DNA of 27,958 nucleotides, taken from positions 1-27,958 of the forward strand of contig JAEYPH010000011.1 of assembly GCA_023410875.1 (NCBI GenBank). Direction: 5' to 3'. Below are positions 8,065-15,600 of this stretch, one piece after another. Position numbers and translations under genes: made by a program. Position 1 is the stretch's first letter. Each line of letters begins with the position of its first letter. This DNA comes from Bacillota bacterium. Its GTDB lineage: Bacteria; Bacillota; Clostridia; Christensenellales; UMGS416. Below the pieces are notes generated by a model. The model had not been told where the DNA came from. It did no database searches and saw only the letters and a program-made list of their open reading frames with translations.

Positions 8065-8296
8065 TAGAGGAGGTGATGCGTATTGACAGCTATGCTGGAA
8101 GCGCTATTTTCACCAACTCGCGCCTAACGATAGCTTAGTCTGAGCGAGAAAAAGCGTTCTTGCTACGCAAATCAGACCCCACAAATAAGCCGGACTCTGT
8201 TTCCGGGGGTACTGCCATAAATGCTATGCTTGGCTGGGGGCAATGACCGTTAGGCACAAAGCAAGTTAAGATCGTTCGGCAGTACACGAGCGATCC
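8065..8296 (+). ncRNA. Candidate structured RNA of unknown class
   Basis: Downstream of the promoter the sequence can form nested helices. P1 pairs GCCTAACG (8122-8129) with CGTTAGGC (8248-8255), 8 bp over a distance of 120 nt. Inside it, P2 pairs GTCTGA (8138-8143) with TCAGAC (8172-8177) and contains a 7-bp hairpin GCGAGAA/TTCTTGC (8144-8163). P3 pairs CCGGA with TCCGG (about 8190-8205). Outside P1 is a 9-bp hairpin (8270-8278 with 8287-8295, one G-U). It does not match tRNA, tmRNA, SRP RNA, RNase P or the common riboswitches as I know them. A 14-codon ORF overlaps the 5' side of P1. Assignment as an RNA is inferred from promoter plus pairing potential only. Confidence 0.45.
8083..8127 (+). 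CDS. 14-aa mini-ORF with near-perfect Shine-Dalgarno
   Basis: AGGAGGTGAT (8068-8077), almost fully complementary to the 16S rRNA 3' end, lies nine bases before a TTG that opens the peptide MTAMLEALFSPTRA. The stop codon TAA falls inside the 5' arm of the long-range helix P1, so a translating ribosome would prevent that helix from forming. That arrangement resembles leader-peptide control, but no regulated gene follows directly. A second reading, ATG at 8076 giving 20 aa, sits too close to the ribosome site. Confidence 0.3.
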   Translation: MTAMLEALFSPTRA

Positions 8297-8477
8297 TATT
8301 TATTATGAATATAGCGCTTGTAAAACGGCAATAACCAATTCGTTTGCAGTACATATGCTTGTCACAACGGTATGCGCGTTACATCCTGTTTATAGCCGCC
8401 TGCGTGCTATCCGCTGGTTGATATTGGTTTATATCAAGATGCTTTAGGCCACAAGATAAAAAAACAATATCACAGTT

Positions 8478-8500
8478 TGATGCCCAAGGTGGAACTTGAA
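8478..8500 (-). repeat. Degraded copy of the tRNA-Leu 3' end
   Basis: Twenty of 23 bases match 8665-8687, the T-arm and acceptor 3' end of the intact tRNA-Leu, in the same orientation, 187 bp apart. Partial tRNA 3' ends are typical scars of integrated elements, but the mismatches mean any integration would be old. No integrase is present in the window. Confidence 0.45.
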
Positions 8501-8623
8501 GGTGCTATGCGCTTGCGCGCGCCATGTCTGCGCCGTTCCTTTTTCGCTCTTGTGTTTCCTTTCTCCGCAGGTCGTATTCGTTCCTATCTGGCTGTGGCGG
8601 GTAGCTTCTTCGCTGCCCACCGA

Positions 8624-8669
8624 CACCAATAGCAAAGCCCGGTCCAAAGACCGGGCTTTGCTATTGGTG
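8624..8669 (-). terminator. Long hairpin terminator of the tRNA-Leu gene
   Basis: A perfect 21-bp inverted repeat (8624-8644 with 8649-8669, loop CAAA) follows the tRNA on the minus strand. Its core AAAGCCCGGTC/GACCGGGCTTT looks like a standard intrinsic terminator. The outer part runs into the encoded CCA end of the tRNA itself. Confidence 0.7.
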
Positions 8670-8750
8670 CCGAAGGTGGGACTTGAACCCACATGTCCTC
8701 GCGGACAACGGATTTTGAGTCCGCCGCGTCTGCCATTCCACCACTTCGGC
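8665..8750 (-). tRNA. tRNA-Leu (anticodon CAA)
   Basis: Class II tRNA of 86 nt including an encoded CCA. The acceptor stem pairs GCCGAAG with CTTCGGC, followed by discriminator A and CCA. The anticodon stem GCGGA/TCCGT encloses loop CTCAAAA with anticodon CAA, reading UUG. The variable arm is TGTCC-GCGA-GGACA, and the T-arm is GTGGG-TTCAAGT-CCCAC. It is transcribed leftward from its own promoter and ends in a long hairpin. Confidence 0.96.
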
Positions 8751-8771
8751 GTGTCAAATTTTGCATTGAAA

Positions 8772-8800
8772 ATGTTAGCACATCCATCGTCCGTTTGCAA
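8772..8800 (-). promoter_or_regulatory. Promoter of tRNA-Leu
   Basis: On the minus strand TTGCAA (8800-8795) and TAACAT (8777-8772) are separated by 17 nt. Transcription would start about 15 nt before the tRNA 5' end at 8750. Confidence 0.55.
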
Positions 8801-8814
8801 GGCGAATGTTTCCA

Positions 8815-8843
8815 CGCGACATGTCGCGCCGATGTGGTATAAT
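8815..8843 (+). promoter_or_regulatory. Promoter region of the sigma factor operon with a 14-bp palindrome
   Basis: A perfect -10 box TATAAT lies at 8838-8843. The -35 position (8815-8820 at 17-nt spacing) does not resemble TTGACA. Instead it is the first half of the perfect palindrome CGCGACATGTCGCG (8815-8828). This suggests an activator- or repressor-controlled promoter, or one read by an alternative sigma factor. The start would be near 8850, about 50 nt before the ATG. Confidence 0.5.
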
Positions 8844-8898
8844 ATATTGTTATTATGTATAGAAACCAAGGAAAAAACCAACGTCAGGAGGGCAGCCG

Positions 8899-9483
8899 AT
8901 GACGGACGCCGACAAGCGCCTGATTCTGCAGGCGCAGCGTGGCGACACGCAAGCCTTCGAAACGCTGTACAACCAGCACCTAAAACGCGTATACAACATC
9001 GCATGGCGCACGATGGGCAACGATGCCGACGCGCAGGACGTGACCCAGGAGGTCATGCTCAAAGCCTGGCGGGCGCTGCCGAACTTTAAGCTGGACAGCG
9101 CTCTGAGCACATGGCTGTATCGCATCACGATCAACGCGTGCTCCGACGAGCTGCGCCGCCGCAAGGCTAAGACCGTGTCGGTGGAGGCGCTCAGCGAGAG
9201 CGGCCACGAACCCGGCGACGCGGGCTTTGAGCAGAGCGCGGTGGATGGGCAGAATTTGTCCTGGGCCATCGGCCAGCTCATAGAGGAATACCGCTCGGCC
9301 GTGGTGCTGCGCGATGTGGAAGGCTATAGCTACGAGGAAATTGCCAAAATATTGAACTGCCCCATCGGCACGGTGCGATCGCGCATCAACCGTGCCCGCG
9401 AACAGCTTCGCGGCCTGCTCAACGGCAGCGGAACTTTCGCGGCGGAGGGCTCGTCAAAAAGAGCAGAAAGGGGCAGAACATGA
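8899..9483 (+). CDS. ECF-type RNA polymerase sigma factor
   Basis: A 194-aa group IV sigma factor. Region 2 (about residues 10-80) shows FETLYNQHLKRVYNIAWR, the conserved D-A-x-D-V-T-Q-E-V of region 2.2-2.3 and STWLYRITINACSDELRRRK for -10 recognition. Region 4 (about 125-175) has LIEEYRSAVVLRDVEGYSYEEIA followed by the helix-turn-helix GTVRSRINRAREQL. The length and pattern resemble SigW-like factors that answer envelope stress. AGGAGG seven bases before the ATG fixes the start. The stop overlaps the next start (ATGA), so sigma factor and anti-sigma factor are translationally coupled, as expected for a pair that must be balanced. Confidence 0.95.
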   Translation: MTDADKRLILQAQRGDTQAFETLYNQHLKRVYNIAWRTMGNDADAQDVTQEVMLKAWRALPNFKLDSALSTWLYRITINACSDELRRRKAKTVSVEALSESGHEPGDAGFEQSAVDGQNLSWAIGQLIEEYRSAVVLRDVEGYSYEEIAKILNCPIGTVRSRINRAREQLRGLLNGSGTFAAEGSSKRAERGRT

Positions 9484-10820
9484 AACCGTGCAGGATGCAA
9501 AACCAAATAAGCCTCTATCTGGATGGCGAGCTCAACGGCGAAGCGCTGCGCCGGTTTGAGGATCATCTCCAGAATTGCGAAGGCTGCCGCACCGAGTTGG
9601 AGCAGATGTCCGATCTGCTGCGCGCGCTGCGCACGCTGCCCGAGCGTGAGGTTCCCGCGGGTTTGACCGACCGTCTGCACGCTGCCCTCGCCCAAGAAGC
9701 GACAAAGGGGACGGTTCGCATGAAACGCAAATTCAACCCGTGGATCGCCGCACCCATTGCGGCAGCGCTGGTCGTGTTCGTGGCCGGCGGCGCGCTGCTG
9801 CTGAACAACCAACAGAGCCCCATGCGCAATAACATGGTCGCTCCGGCCCCGGAAAACCGAATGATGGACCTGGCAGGAGCACCGGACGAAGGCGCGAGGG
9901 ACGGCGCAAACTATGGCATAGCCGAAGAGGTACCCCAGGCCACGGCAGCCGCCGAGGCGGTATCGCCGGACGAGCAAAAGACCGCCACAACCGACAACTA
10001 CACGAGTACGGACAAGACGAAGTCCTTTACCGGCGGCGGCGACGCCGACATCCGATCCAGCCTGCAGAGCAACGCGCTGCTGAACGCCCAGAGCGGGCGC
10101 AAAATGATCTATACCGCCAATCTGCAGTTGGAGACCCGCGAATTTAACAAGAGCCTGGCCGGCGTCAACGACATACTGGCCCGCTACAACGGCTACGTGG
10201 AGCAAAACCAGGTCAGCGGCGTGCCCGAAGGCAAGACCGACGGCCGCAGCGCCAGCTTCACGCTGCGCTTCCCCATCGCCAACTACGACAAAGCCATGGG
10301 CGACCTGGCGGCGCTGGGCAACTTGCTCAGCCGCACCGAATCCACCGAGGACGTCAGCCGCCAACACGTGGACACCGAAGCCCGCAACAAGACGCTGACG
10401 CTGCAACGAGACCGTCTCTACGAGCTGCTGGCCAAGGCCGACAAGATGGAGAACATCATCTCGCTGGAAAACGAGATCACGAGGCTGACGACCGAGATCG
10501 AACAGATGAGCGCGCAGCTGCGCTTCTGGGACGACAAGGTCTCCTACTCTTCGGTGAGCGTCAACCTGCGGGAGCTGGTGACGCCCCCCCAGAGCGTTAC
10601 GCCCCCCGACCCCGACCTGAACACCCGCCGCAGCGGCGCCTTTTATGACACGCTGAACAACATGCGCGAAGGCTTCGAGGAGTTCACGGTGCGCTTCATG
10701 GGCGCGCTGCCCTGGCTGATCATTGTGATCGTGGCCGTGGGCATTGCGCTGGGAGTTGCCATACCGCTGATCCGCCGCGCAGCCCGCGCCCGGCGCAACG
10801 ACACCCCCAAGGAGGAATAA
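9480..10820 (+). CDS. Zinc-finger anti-sigma factor fused to a DUF4349 domain
   Basis: A 446-aa membrane protein. Residues 1-50 form a ZAS-type anti-sigma domain with H29-x3-C33-x2-C36, which should bind the sigma factor encoded just upstream. A first membrane segment spans about 88-108. A low-complexity linker (about 112-200) leads to a DUF4349 domain (about 206-432) with the typical R-K-M-I-Y-T-A-N-L-Q-L-E-T-R start, a coiled-coil stretch rich in Arg/Glu (about 300-345) and a second membrane segment (about 410-432) followed by a basic tail. The sensory part would be outside the membrane with both ends inside. DUF4349 proteins often occur beside ECF sigma factors; here anti-sigma and DUF4349 parts are one chain. 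What DUF4349 senses is not known to me. Confidence 0.9.
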   Translation: MKPCRMQNQISLYLDGELNGEALRRFEDHLQNCEGCRTELEQMSDLLRALRTLPEREVPAGLTDRLHAALAQEATKGTVRMKRKFNPWIAAPIAAALVVFVAGGALLLNNQQSPMRNNMVAPAPENRMMDLAGAPDEGARDGANYGIAEEVPQATAAAEAVSPDEQKTATTDNYTSTDKTKSFTGGGDADIRSSLQSNALLNAQSGRKMIYTANLQLETREFNKSLAGVNDILARYNGYVEQNQVSGVPEGKTDGRSASFTLRFPIANYDKAMGDLAALGNLLSRTESTEDVSRQHVDTEARNKTLTLQRDRLYELLAKADKMENIISLENEITRLTTEIEQMSAQLRFWDDKVSYSSVSVNLRELVTPPQSVTPPDPDLNTRRSGAFYDTLNNMREGFEEFTVRFMGALPWLIIVIVAVGIALGVAIPLIRRAARARRNDTPKEE

Positions 10821-10822
10821 CC

Positions 10823-11551
10823 ATGATGTTTCTTTTGAACAGGAAAGGAAAAGCGCTCGTGCCCGTGCTGGTGGCGTCGATGCTGGTGCTGGCCGCAGGG
10901 TTGGCAGGCTCCATCGCGCTGGCACAGCCCTCCCCCGCCCCGGCGGAAAACGGCAACACCGTCAGCGTAAGCGGCAGCGCCCAGGTGGCGCTCAAGCCCG
11001 ACATCGCCTATGTGACGTTGGGCGTGCTGAGCGCCGACAGCGATTTCAAGAAGGCCGGCGCCGCCAACGACACCGCCATGGCCAAGGTGCTCTCGGCCGT
11101 GAAGGCGCAGGGCGTGGAAGACAAGGACATTCAGACCGTCAACTACAGCATCAACCCGCGCTACAGCGCCGACGGCAAGACCATCACCGGCTACGAAGTG
11201 AACAACAGCGTACGCGTGAAGGTGCGCAGCCTGGACAAGCTGGGCGCCGTGCTGAGCGACGCCACCACCGCCGGCGCCAACAGCGCCTACGGCCTGAGTT
11301 TCGATGTGGAAGACCGCGAAGCCGCCTACAACCAGGCGCTTACGATGGCCATCAAGGATGCCAAACAGCGCGCCGAAACGCTGGCCAAGAGCGCCGGAAC
11401 TACGCTGGGCACGGTGCTCAGCGTCAGCGAAAGCGGCGGCTACACCCCTTACCCGATTTTTGTCACCTGGGACAAGGCCGCCGCCTCGCCGATGAGCCCC
11501 GGCAGCCTGAACGTAACCGCGTCGGTCAACGTGACCTACGCGCTCCAGTAA
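10823..11551 (+). CDS. Secreted SIMPL (DUF541) domain protein
   Basis: A 242-aa protein with an N-terminal hydrophobic signal or anchor (about residues 10-34, ending ALA-Q). The rest is a SIMPL domain: VSVSGSAQVALKPDIAYVTLGV at the start, then D-I-Q-T-V-N-Y-S-I-N-P-R-Y and G-Y-E-V-N-N-S-V-R-V-K-V, and the C-terminal A-K-x-R-A-E-T-L-A-K-x-A-G helix. The family is found in the cell envelope of many bacteria and has been linked to oxidative or envelope stress, with no defined activity. A perfect AGGAGG precedes the ATG, and only 2 bp separate it from the anti-sigma gene, so it belongs to the same operon. The next gene is a paralogue. Confidence 0.9.
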   Translation: MMFLLNRKGKALVPVLVASMLVLAAGLAGSIALAQPSPAPAENGNTVSVSGSAQVALKPDIAYVTLGVLSADSDFKKAGAANDTAMAKVLSAVKAQGVEDKDIQTVNYSINPRYSADGKTITGYEVNNSVRVKVRSLDKLGAVLSDATTAGANSAYGLSFDVEDREAAYNQALTMAIKDAKQRAETLAKSAGTTLGTVLSVSESGGYTPYPIFVTWDKAAASPMSPGSLNVTASVNVTYALQ

Positions 11552-11563
11552 GGAGGGGTCAAT

Positions 11564-12340
11564 ATGAAGACGAGCAGAATTCTTCTGGGCGCGGTGGCTC
11601 TGGTGAGCGCGGTGGCGCTGCTGGCCGGCTGCGCAGCGATACCCGCATTCCGCGCTTCCGGCAACGCCGTGGTGCAGACCGATGACGCCGTGAAGACCGC
11701 GGCCCTGACCACGGACGCCAAGGGCGGCAGCGGCGGCATCTCGGTCAGCGGCAGCGCCAGTGTCAGCCTCAAGCCCGATGTGGCCACCTTCACCATCGGC
11801 GTGGAGACCATGGATGCCGACGCCGCCCGCGCCCGTGCGGCCAACGACACTGCCATGAAGAAGGTATACGAAGCGCTGAAGGCCCAGGGCGTGGCCGAAG
11901 CCGACTTGCAAACCGCAAGCTACGACATCTACCCCCGTTATGACGACAAGGGCGTGACCATTACCGGCTATACGGTGAGCAACCGCGTGCTCGTGAAGGT
12001 GCGCGACCTCGCCAAGCTGGGCGACACGCTGGGCGCTGCAGGCGCCGCCGGCGCCAACACTGCCGGGGGCATCAGCTTCGACATCTCCGATCGCACCGCC
12101 GCCTACAACCAGGCGCTCTCGCAGGCCATGGAAAAGGCCCGCGCCCGGGCGCAGGTCATCGCCGACGCCAGCGGGGTGAAGCTGGGCCGCGTCAGCGTCA
12201 TCAACGAGTCCAGCAGCTACAGCGGCCCGGTGTATGACGGCGGCTTGCGTGGCGAAGCCCGCGACATGGCCGTGCCGGTGTCGGCCGGCCAGCTGGAAGT
12301 CACAGCTTCGATCAGCGTCAACTTCGAAATCGCACAATAA
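11564..12340 (+). CDS. SIMPL (DUF541) domain lipoprotein
   Basis: A 258-aa paralogue of the preceding protein. The signal peptide ends in the lipobox LLAGC, so it should be lipid-anchored on the outer face of the membrane. The SIMPL domain (about residues 60-258) repeats the same landmarks: ISVSGSASVSLKPDVATFTIGV, A-S-Y-D-I-Y-P-R-Y and the A-R-A-Q-V-I-A-D-A-S-G helix. The ribosome site AAGGAGGGG stands seven bases before the ATG, 12 bp after the first SIMPL stop. The two genes look like a tandem duplication, with one product keeping an ordinary signal and the other becoming a lipoprotein. A clear terminator ends the operon. Confidence 0.9.
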   Translation: MKTSRILLGAVALVSAVALLAGCAAIPAFRASGNAVVQTDDAVKTAALTTDAKGGSGGISVSGSASVSLKPDVATFTIGVETMDADAARARAANDTAMKKVYEALKAQGVAEADLQTASYDIYPRYDDKGVTITGYTVSNRVLVKVRDLAKLGDTLGAAGAAGANTAGGISFDISDRTAAYNQALSQAMEKARARAQVIADASGVKLGRVSVINESSSYSGPVYDGGLRGEARDMAVPVSAGQLEVTASISVNFEIAQ

Positions 12341-12356
12341 CCTACCTTCCCACCGA

Positions 12357-12385
12357 GGAGCGAACCGCACGGTTCGCTCCTTTTT
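12357..12385 (+). terminator. Terminator of the sigma/anti-sigma/SIMPL operon
   Basis: A perfect 11-bp stem GGAGCGAACCG/CGGTTCGCTCC with a 2-nt loop (12357-12380) is followed by five T. It lies 17 bp after the last SIMPL gene. Confidence 0.9.
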
Positions 12386-12686
12386 CGCGGACCGACGCTG
12401 TTGCGTTGTCCGCGATTCAGACGACTTGTCATAGCTACCGTTTATCGCCCGCCGCGCATGTCGCCGGGCAATATCTTTGCTTCTTGAGCTCATATTGTGT
12501 TCTTAAAAGGCGCTTTACGCCTACGGGCGAATGCTTTGTGTCTGCTCAATGCATTTTTTCAATTTCCTCCCGCCGGATGAACCGTCGGTCGGCTTCCTGC
12601 TTTTCTTTTCAGAAGGGTTATTAAGCATCTGTTTTCGGGTATATAGAGTAATATATTCGAGCGGGAATGGCTAACAGGAGGACGGT
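12386..12686 (+). other. Intergenic region before the chemoreceptor
   Basis: About 300 bp without a convincing gene. A second hairpin (CGCGGAC/GTCCGCG, 12386-12414) follows directly after the terminator, and a smaller one GCCCG/CGGGC lies near 12445-12467. A possible -10 box TAATAT lies at about 12651-12656, without a clear -35 box and without a motility-type sigma factor consensus. AGGAGG before the ATG at 12687 is the chemoreceptor ribosome site. Confidence 0.4.
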
Positions 12687-15600
12687 ATGTTAAAGCGATC
12701 CAGCATCGGTGTGAAGATTATATTGTTCATAGGGACGATCATGTTGGTCGCCGTCGCAGCGCTGATGTACATCGTCACCAACGGATATAACAGCTACCTG
12801 AGCGAGCGCGATGACCAGGACCTCACCAGCGCCATGCTGCAATTTGATGACAGCGTTACCGCCCTTAAGGACCAGGCCCTGCGCAACGCCCAGTTGCTGG
12901 CCGGCAATGCCCGCCTGACGGAGGCGCTGCAATCCCGAGACCGCAAGCGCATCGGCGAGCTGCTGGCTCAGGCCACGCAGGACAGCGCCCTGGATTTTGT
13001 GCTCGTGACAGACAAGATGGGCCAGACCCTCTACCGCAGCCGCAGTGACCTGCCTGCCGAGGAGAACCTTTCCAGCCGCGACAACATCAAAAAGGCACTG
13101 GACGGCATGCCCATTCAAGACATCGAGAAGGATGGCGAACTGCCGCTGGCCTGCGTGAGCTATGTGCCGGTGCAGAATGCCGAGGGCCGGCTCATCGGCG
13201 TCATCGCCACGGGCTTCTTTCTGGGCAAGCCGGATCTGGTGGACAAGCGCAAGCAACTGAGCAACATGGAGTGCACCGTCTTCATCGGCGACGAGCGGCT
13301 CATGACGACGCTCCGCAGCGACGGCAGCCGCGCCGTGGGTACAAAGGCCAGCGCCGACGTCGCCGAAATGGTGCTCACTTGGCAGCGCGCCTATCACGGC
13401 CAGGTCAAGCTGTTCGGCGTGGATTATCTGACCAGCTACAAGCCGCTGATCAACGCCAAGGGCGAATCATTGGGTATGCTCTTCCTGGGCATGCCGCTCA
13501 CGGAGCTGCAGGCGAAAAAGGCAGACATCCTTTGGAAATCCATACCTGTGGTGCTGATCATCGCGGTGATCATGATCGCTCTGATGTTTTTATATCTGCG
13601 CTTGGGCCTGAGCCAGCCGCTCAAGGCGCTGACCGCCGCCGCGCTGCACATCGCCCGGGGCGACATCGGCCAGGCGGAGCTGCTGCTGCAGGCAAGGGCT
13701 GCGCGTCGCCCCCTGCGACTGCCCAAGCTCCTGAAGCTGTCGCCAAAGGCAGGCGAACCCAAGAAAGTCAAGAAAGTCAGACCGGCCAAGCCGGCCAAGC
13801 AAAAGCCCGTTCGCGCCACCCATGACGAGACCCAACTGCTGCGGGATGCCTTCGCGCAGATGACCGCCGGCGCTGCCGCCCAGGCTGCCGCCGCCGGCGA
13901 GATTGCCAGGGGCAACGCCGATGCCGAACTGGCGGCGCGCTCCCAAGCCGACATGCTGGGCAACAGCCTGGTTTCGGTGCTGCACACCATGCAGGCGGTC
14001 AAGCAGCAGTTCGCGCTGCTCATCGACGCCACACGGCAGGGCAACTTCCAGCAGCGCGGCGATATCGGCGCTTTCCAGGGCCTGTATGCCGACATGATCG
14101 CCACGGTGAACAGCCTGCTGGACAACGTGGTGCTGGCCATGGGCCGCGCGGAGCAGGCCGCCGCGCGGCAGGCCAAGCGCGCCGCCTATGAAGGCGGCGA
14201 GGTTGAGCGGGTCGTCGCCAACCTGCAGCGCCTGGCCGAGGGTTCGCTGTCGCTGCAACTGGAAGTGGCCGACGCCGATGCCGACACCGCCGACATCGCC
14301 GCGCTGTTTGAAGGGCTTAACCGCAGCGTGGCCCAGTGCGCCGGCGCTGTGGGGCTGCTCATGGAAGACACGGCCATGCTGGCCACCGCTGCTGCGGAAG
14401 GCCGGTTTGATGCCCGAGCCGACGCTGGCCGCCATCAGGGCGGCTATGCCCAGGTCGTGCAAGGCGTCAACGACACGCTGGATCACGCGCTGACCCCCAT
14501 CGAAGAGGCAATCTCGGTGTTCGCCCGCGTCGCCAGGAACGATTTCACCCACACGGTGCAGGGGCAATACGTGGGCACGCCCAAGGCTCTGGCCGACTCC
14601 ATCAACGGCCATGTGGCGTCCATGCGCGCTCTGGAGTCCCTCTTTGAGGAAATCGCCGACGGCGACCTGGGGAGGCTCGCGCCGTTGAAGGAGCAGGGCC
14701 GGGCCGGGGAAAACGACAAAATGACCCCGGCGATCATTCGGATGATGGAAACCATCGAGGCGCTGATCGCCGAGAGCAACCGCACCTCGGAGGCAGCGGT
14801 GAACGGCATGCTGGATGTGCGCGGCGACGCCGCCGCGTTCCGCGGCAAATACCGCAGCATCCTCGAGGGCTTCAACGCCACGCTGGACGCCGTAGTGACG
14901 CCGCTGCGCCAGTCGGCGCAGGCCATGCGGCTCATCAGCCAGGGCGACCTGTCCTCCACGATCACGGCGGAATATCGCGGCGAATTCAACGAGATCAAGA
15001 ACGATCTGAATCTATGCGTGGCCGGCATCCGCGGACTCATCGATCAGATGAACCATATGTCTGCCGAGCACGAAACCGGCGACATCGACGTGCGACTGGA
15101 CGAAGGCCAGTTCCAGGGCGCGTATCAGCAGATGGCCCGGGGCATCAACGACATGGTGGCGGGCCACATCGCCGTCAAAAAGAAGGCCATGGCCTGCGTG
15201 GCCGAATTTGGCCGCGGCAACTTCGACGCGGAGCTGGAACGGTTCCCTGGCAAGAAGGCCTTCATCAACGAGAACATCGAGCAGGTGCGCGCCAACCTGA
15301 AGGCGCTCATAGAGGACGCCGACACGCTGGCCGCCGCCGCCGTGGAAGGCCGCCTGGACGTGCGCGCCGACGCAAGCCGCCACCAGGGCGATTTCCGCAA
15401 GATCATTGCCGGCGTAAACGCCACGCTGGACGCCATCGAGACGCCTCTCAATGAGGCCCAGGCCGTGCTGGGCGCCATGGCCGCCAATGACTACACGACC
15501 GAGATGTCCACTGGCTACAACGGTGAGTTCCTGACATTGGCTGAGTCGGTCAACTACGTACAGGATACCCTCAACGAGGTTCTGAGCGAACTGGCTTCCG

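Noticed and set aside
8076..8127. Type I toxin peptide
   Set aside because: The encoded peptides (14 or 20 aa) have no membrane-spanning segment as expected for holin-like toxins.
8444..9004. Open frames running through the tRNA-Leu region on both strands
   Set aside because: They cross the tRNA and its terminator and have no ribosome sites or domain-like sequence.
9330..12493. Long minus-strand open frames (531 and 616 aa) opposite the sigma/anti-sigma/SIMPL genes
   Set aside because: Their translations are His/Gly/Ala/Arg-rich without domains, a common shadow of GC-rich codon use. The plus strand carries recognised families with good ribosome sites.
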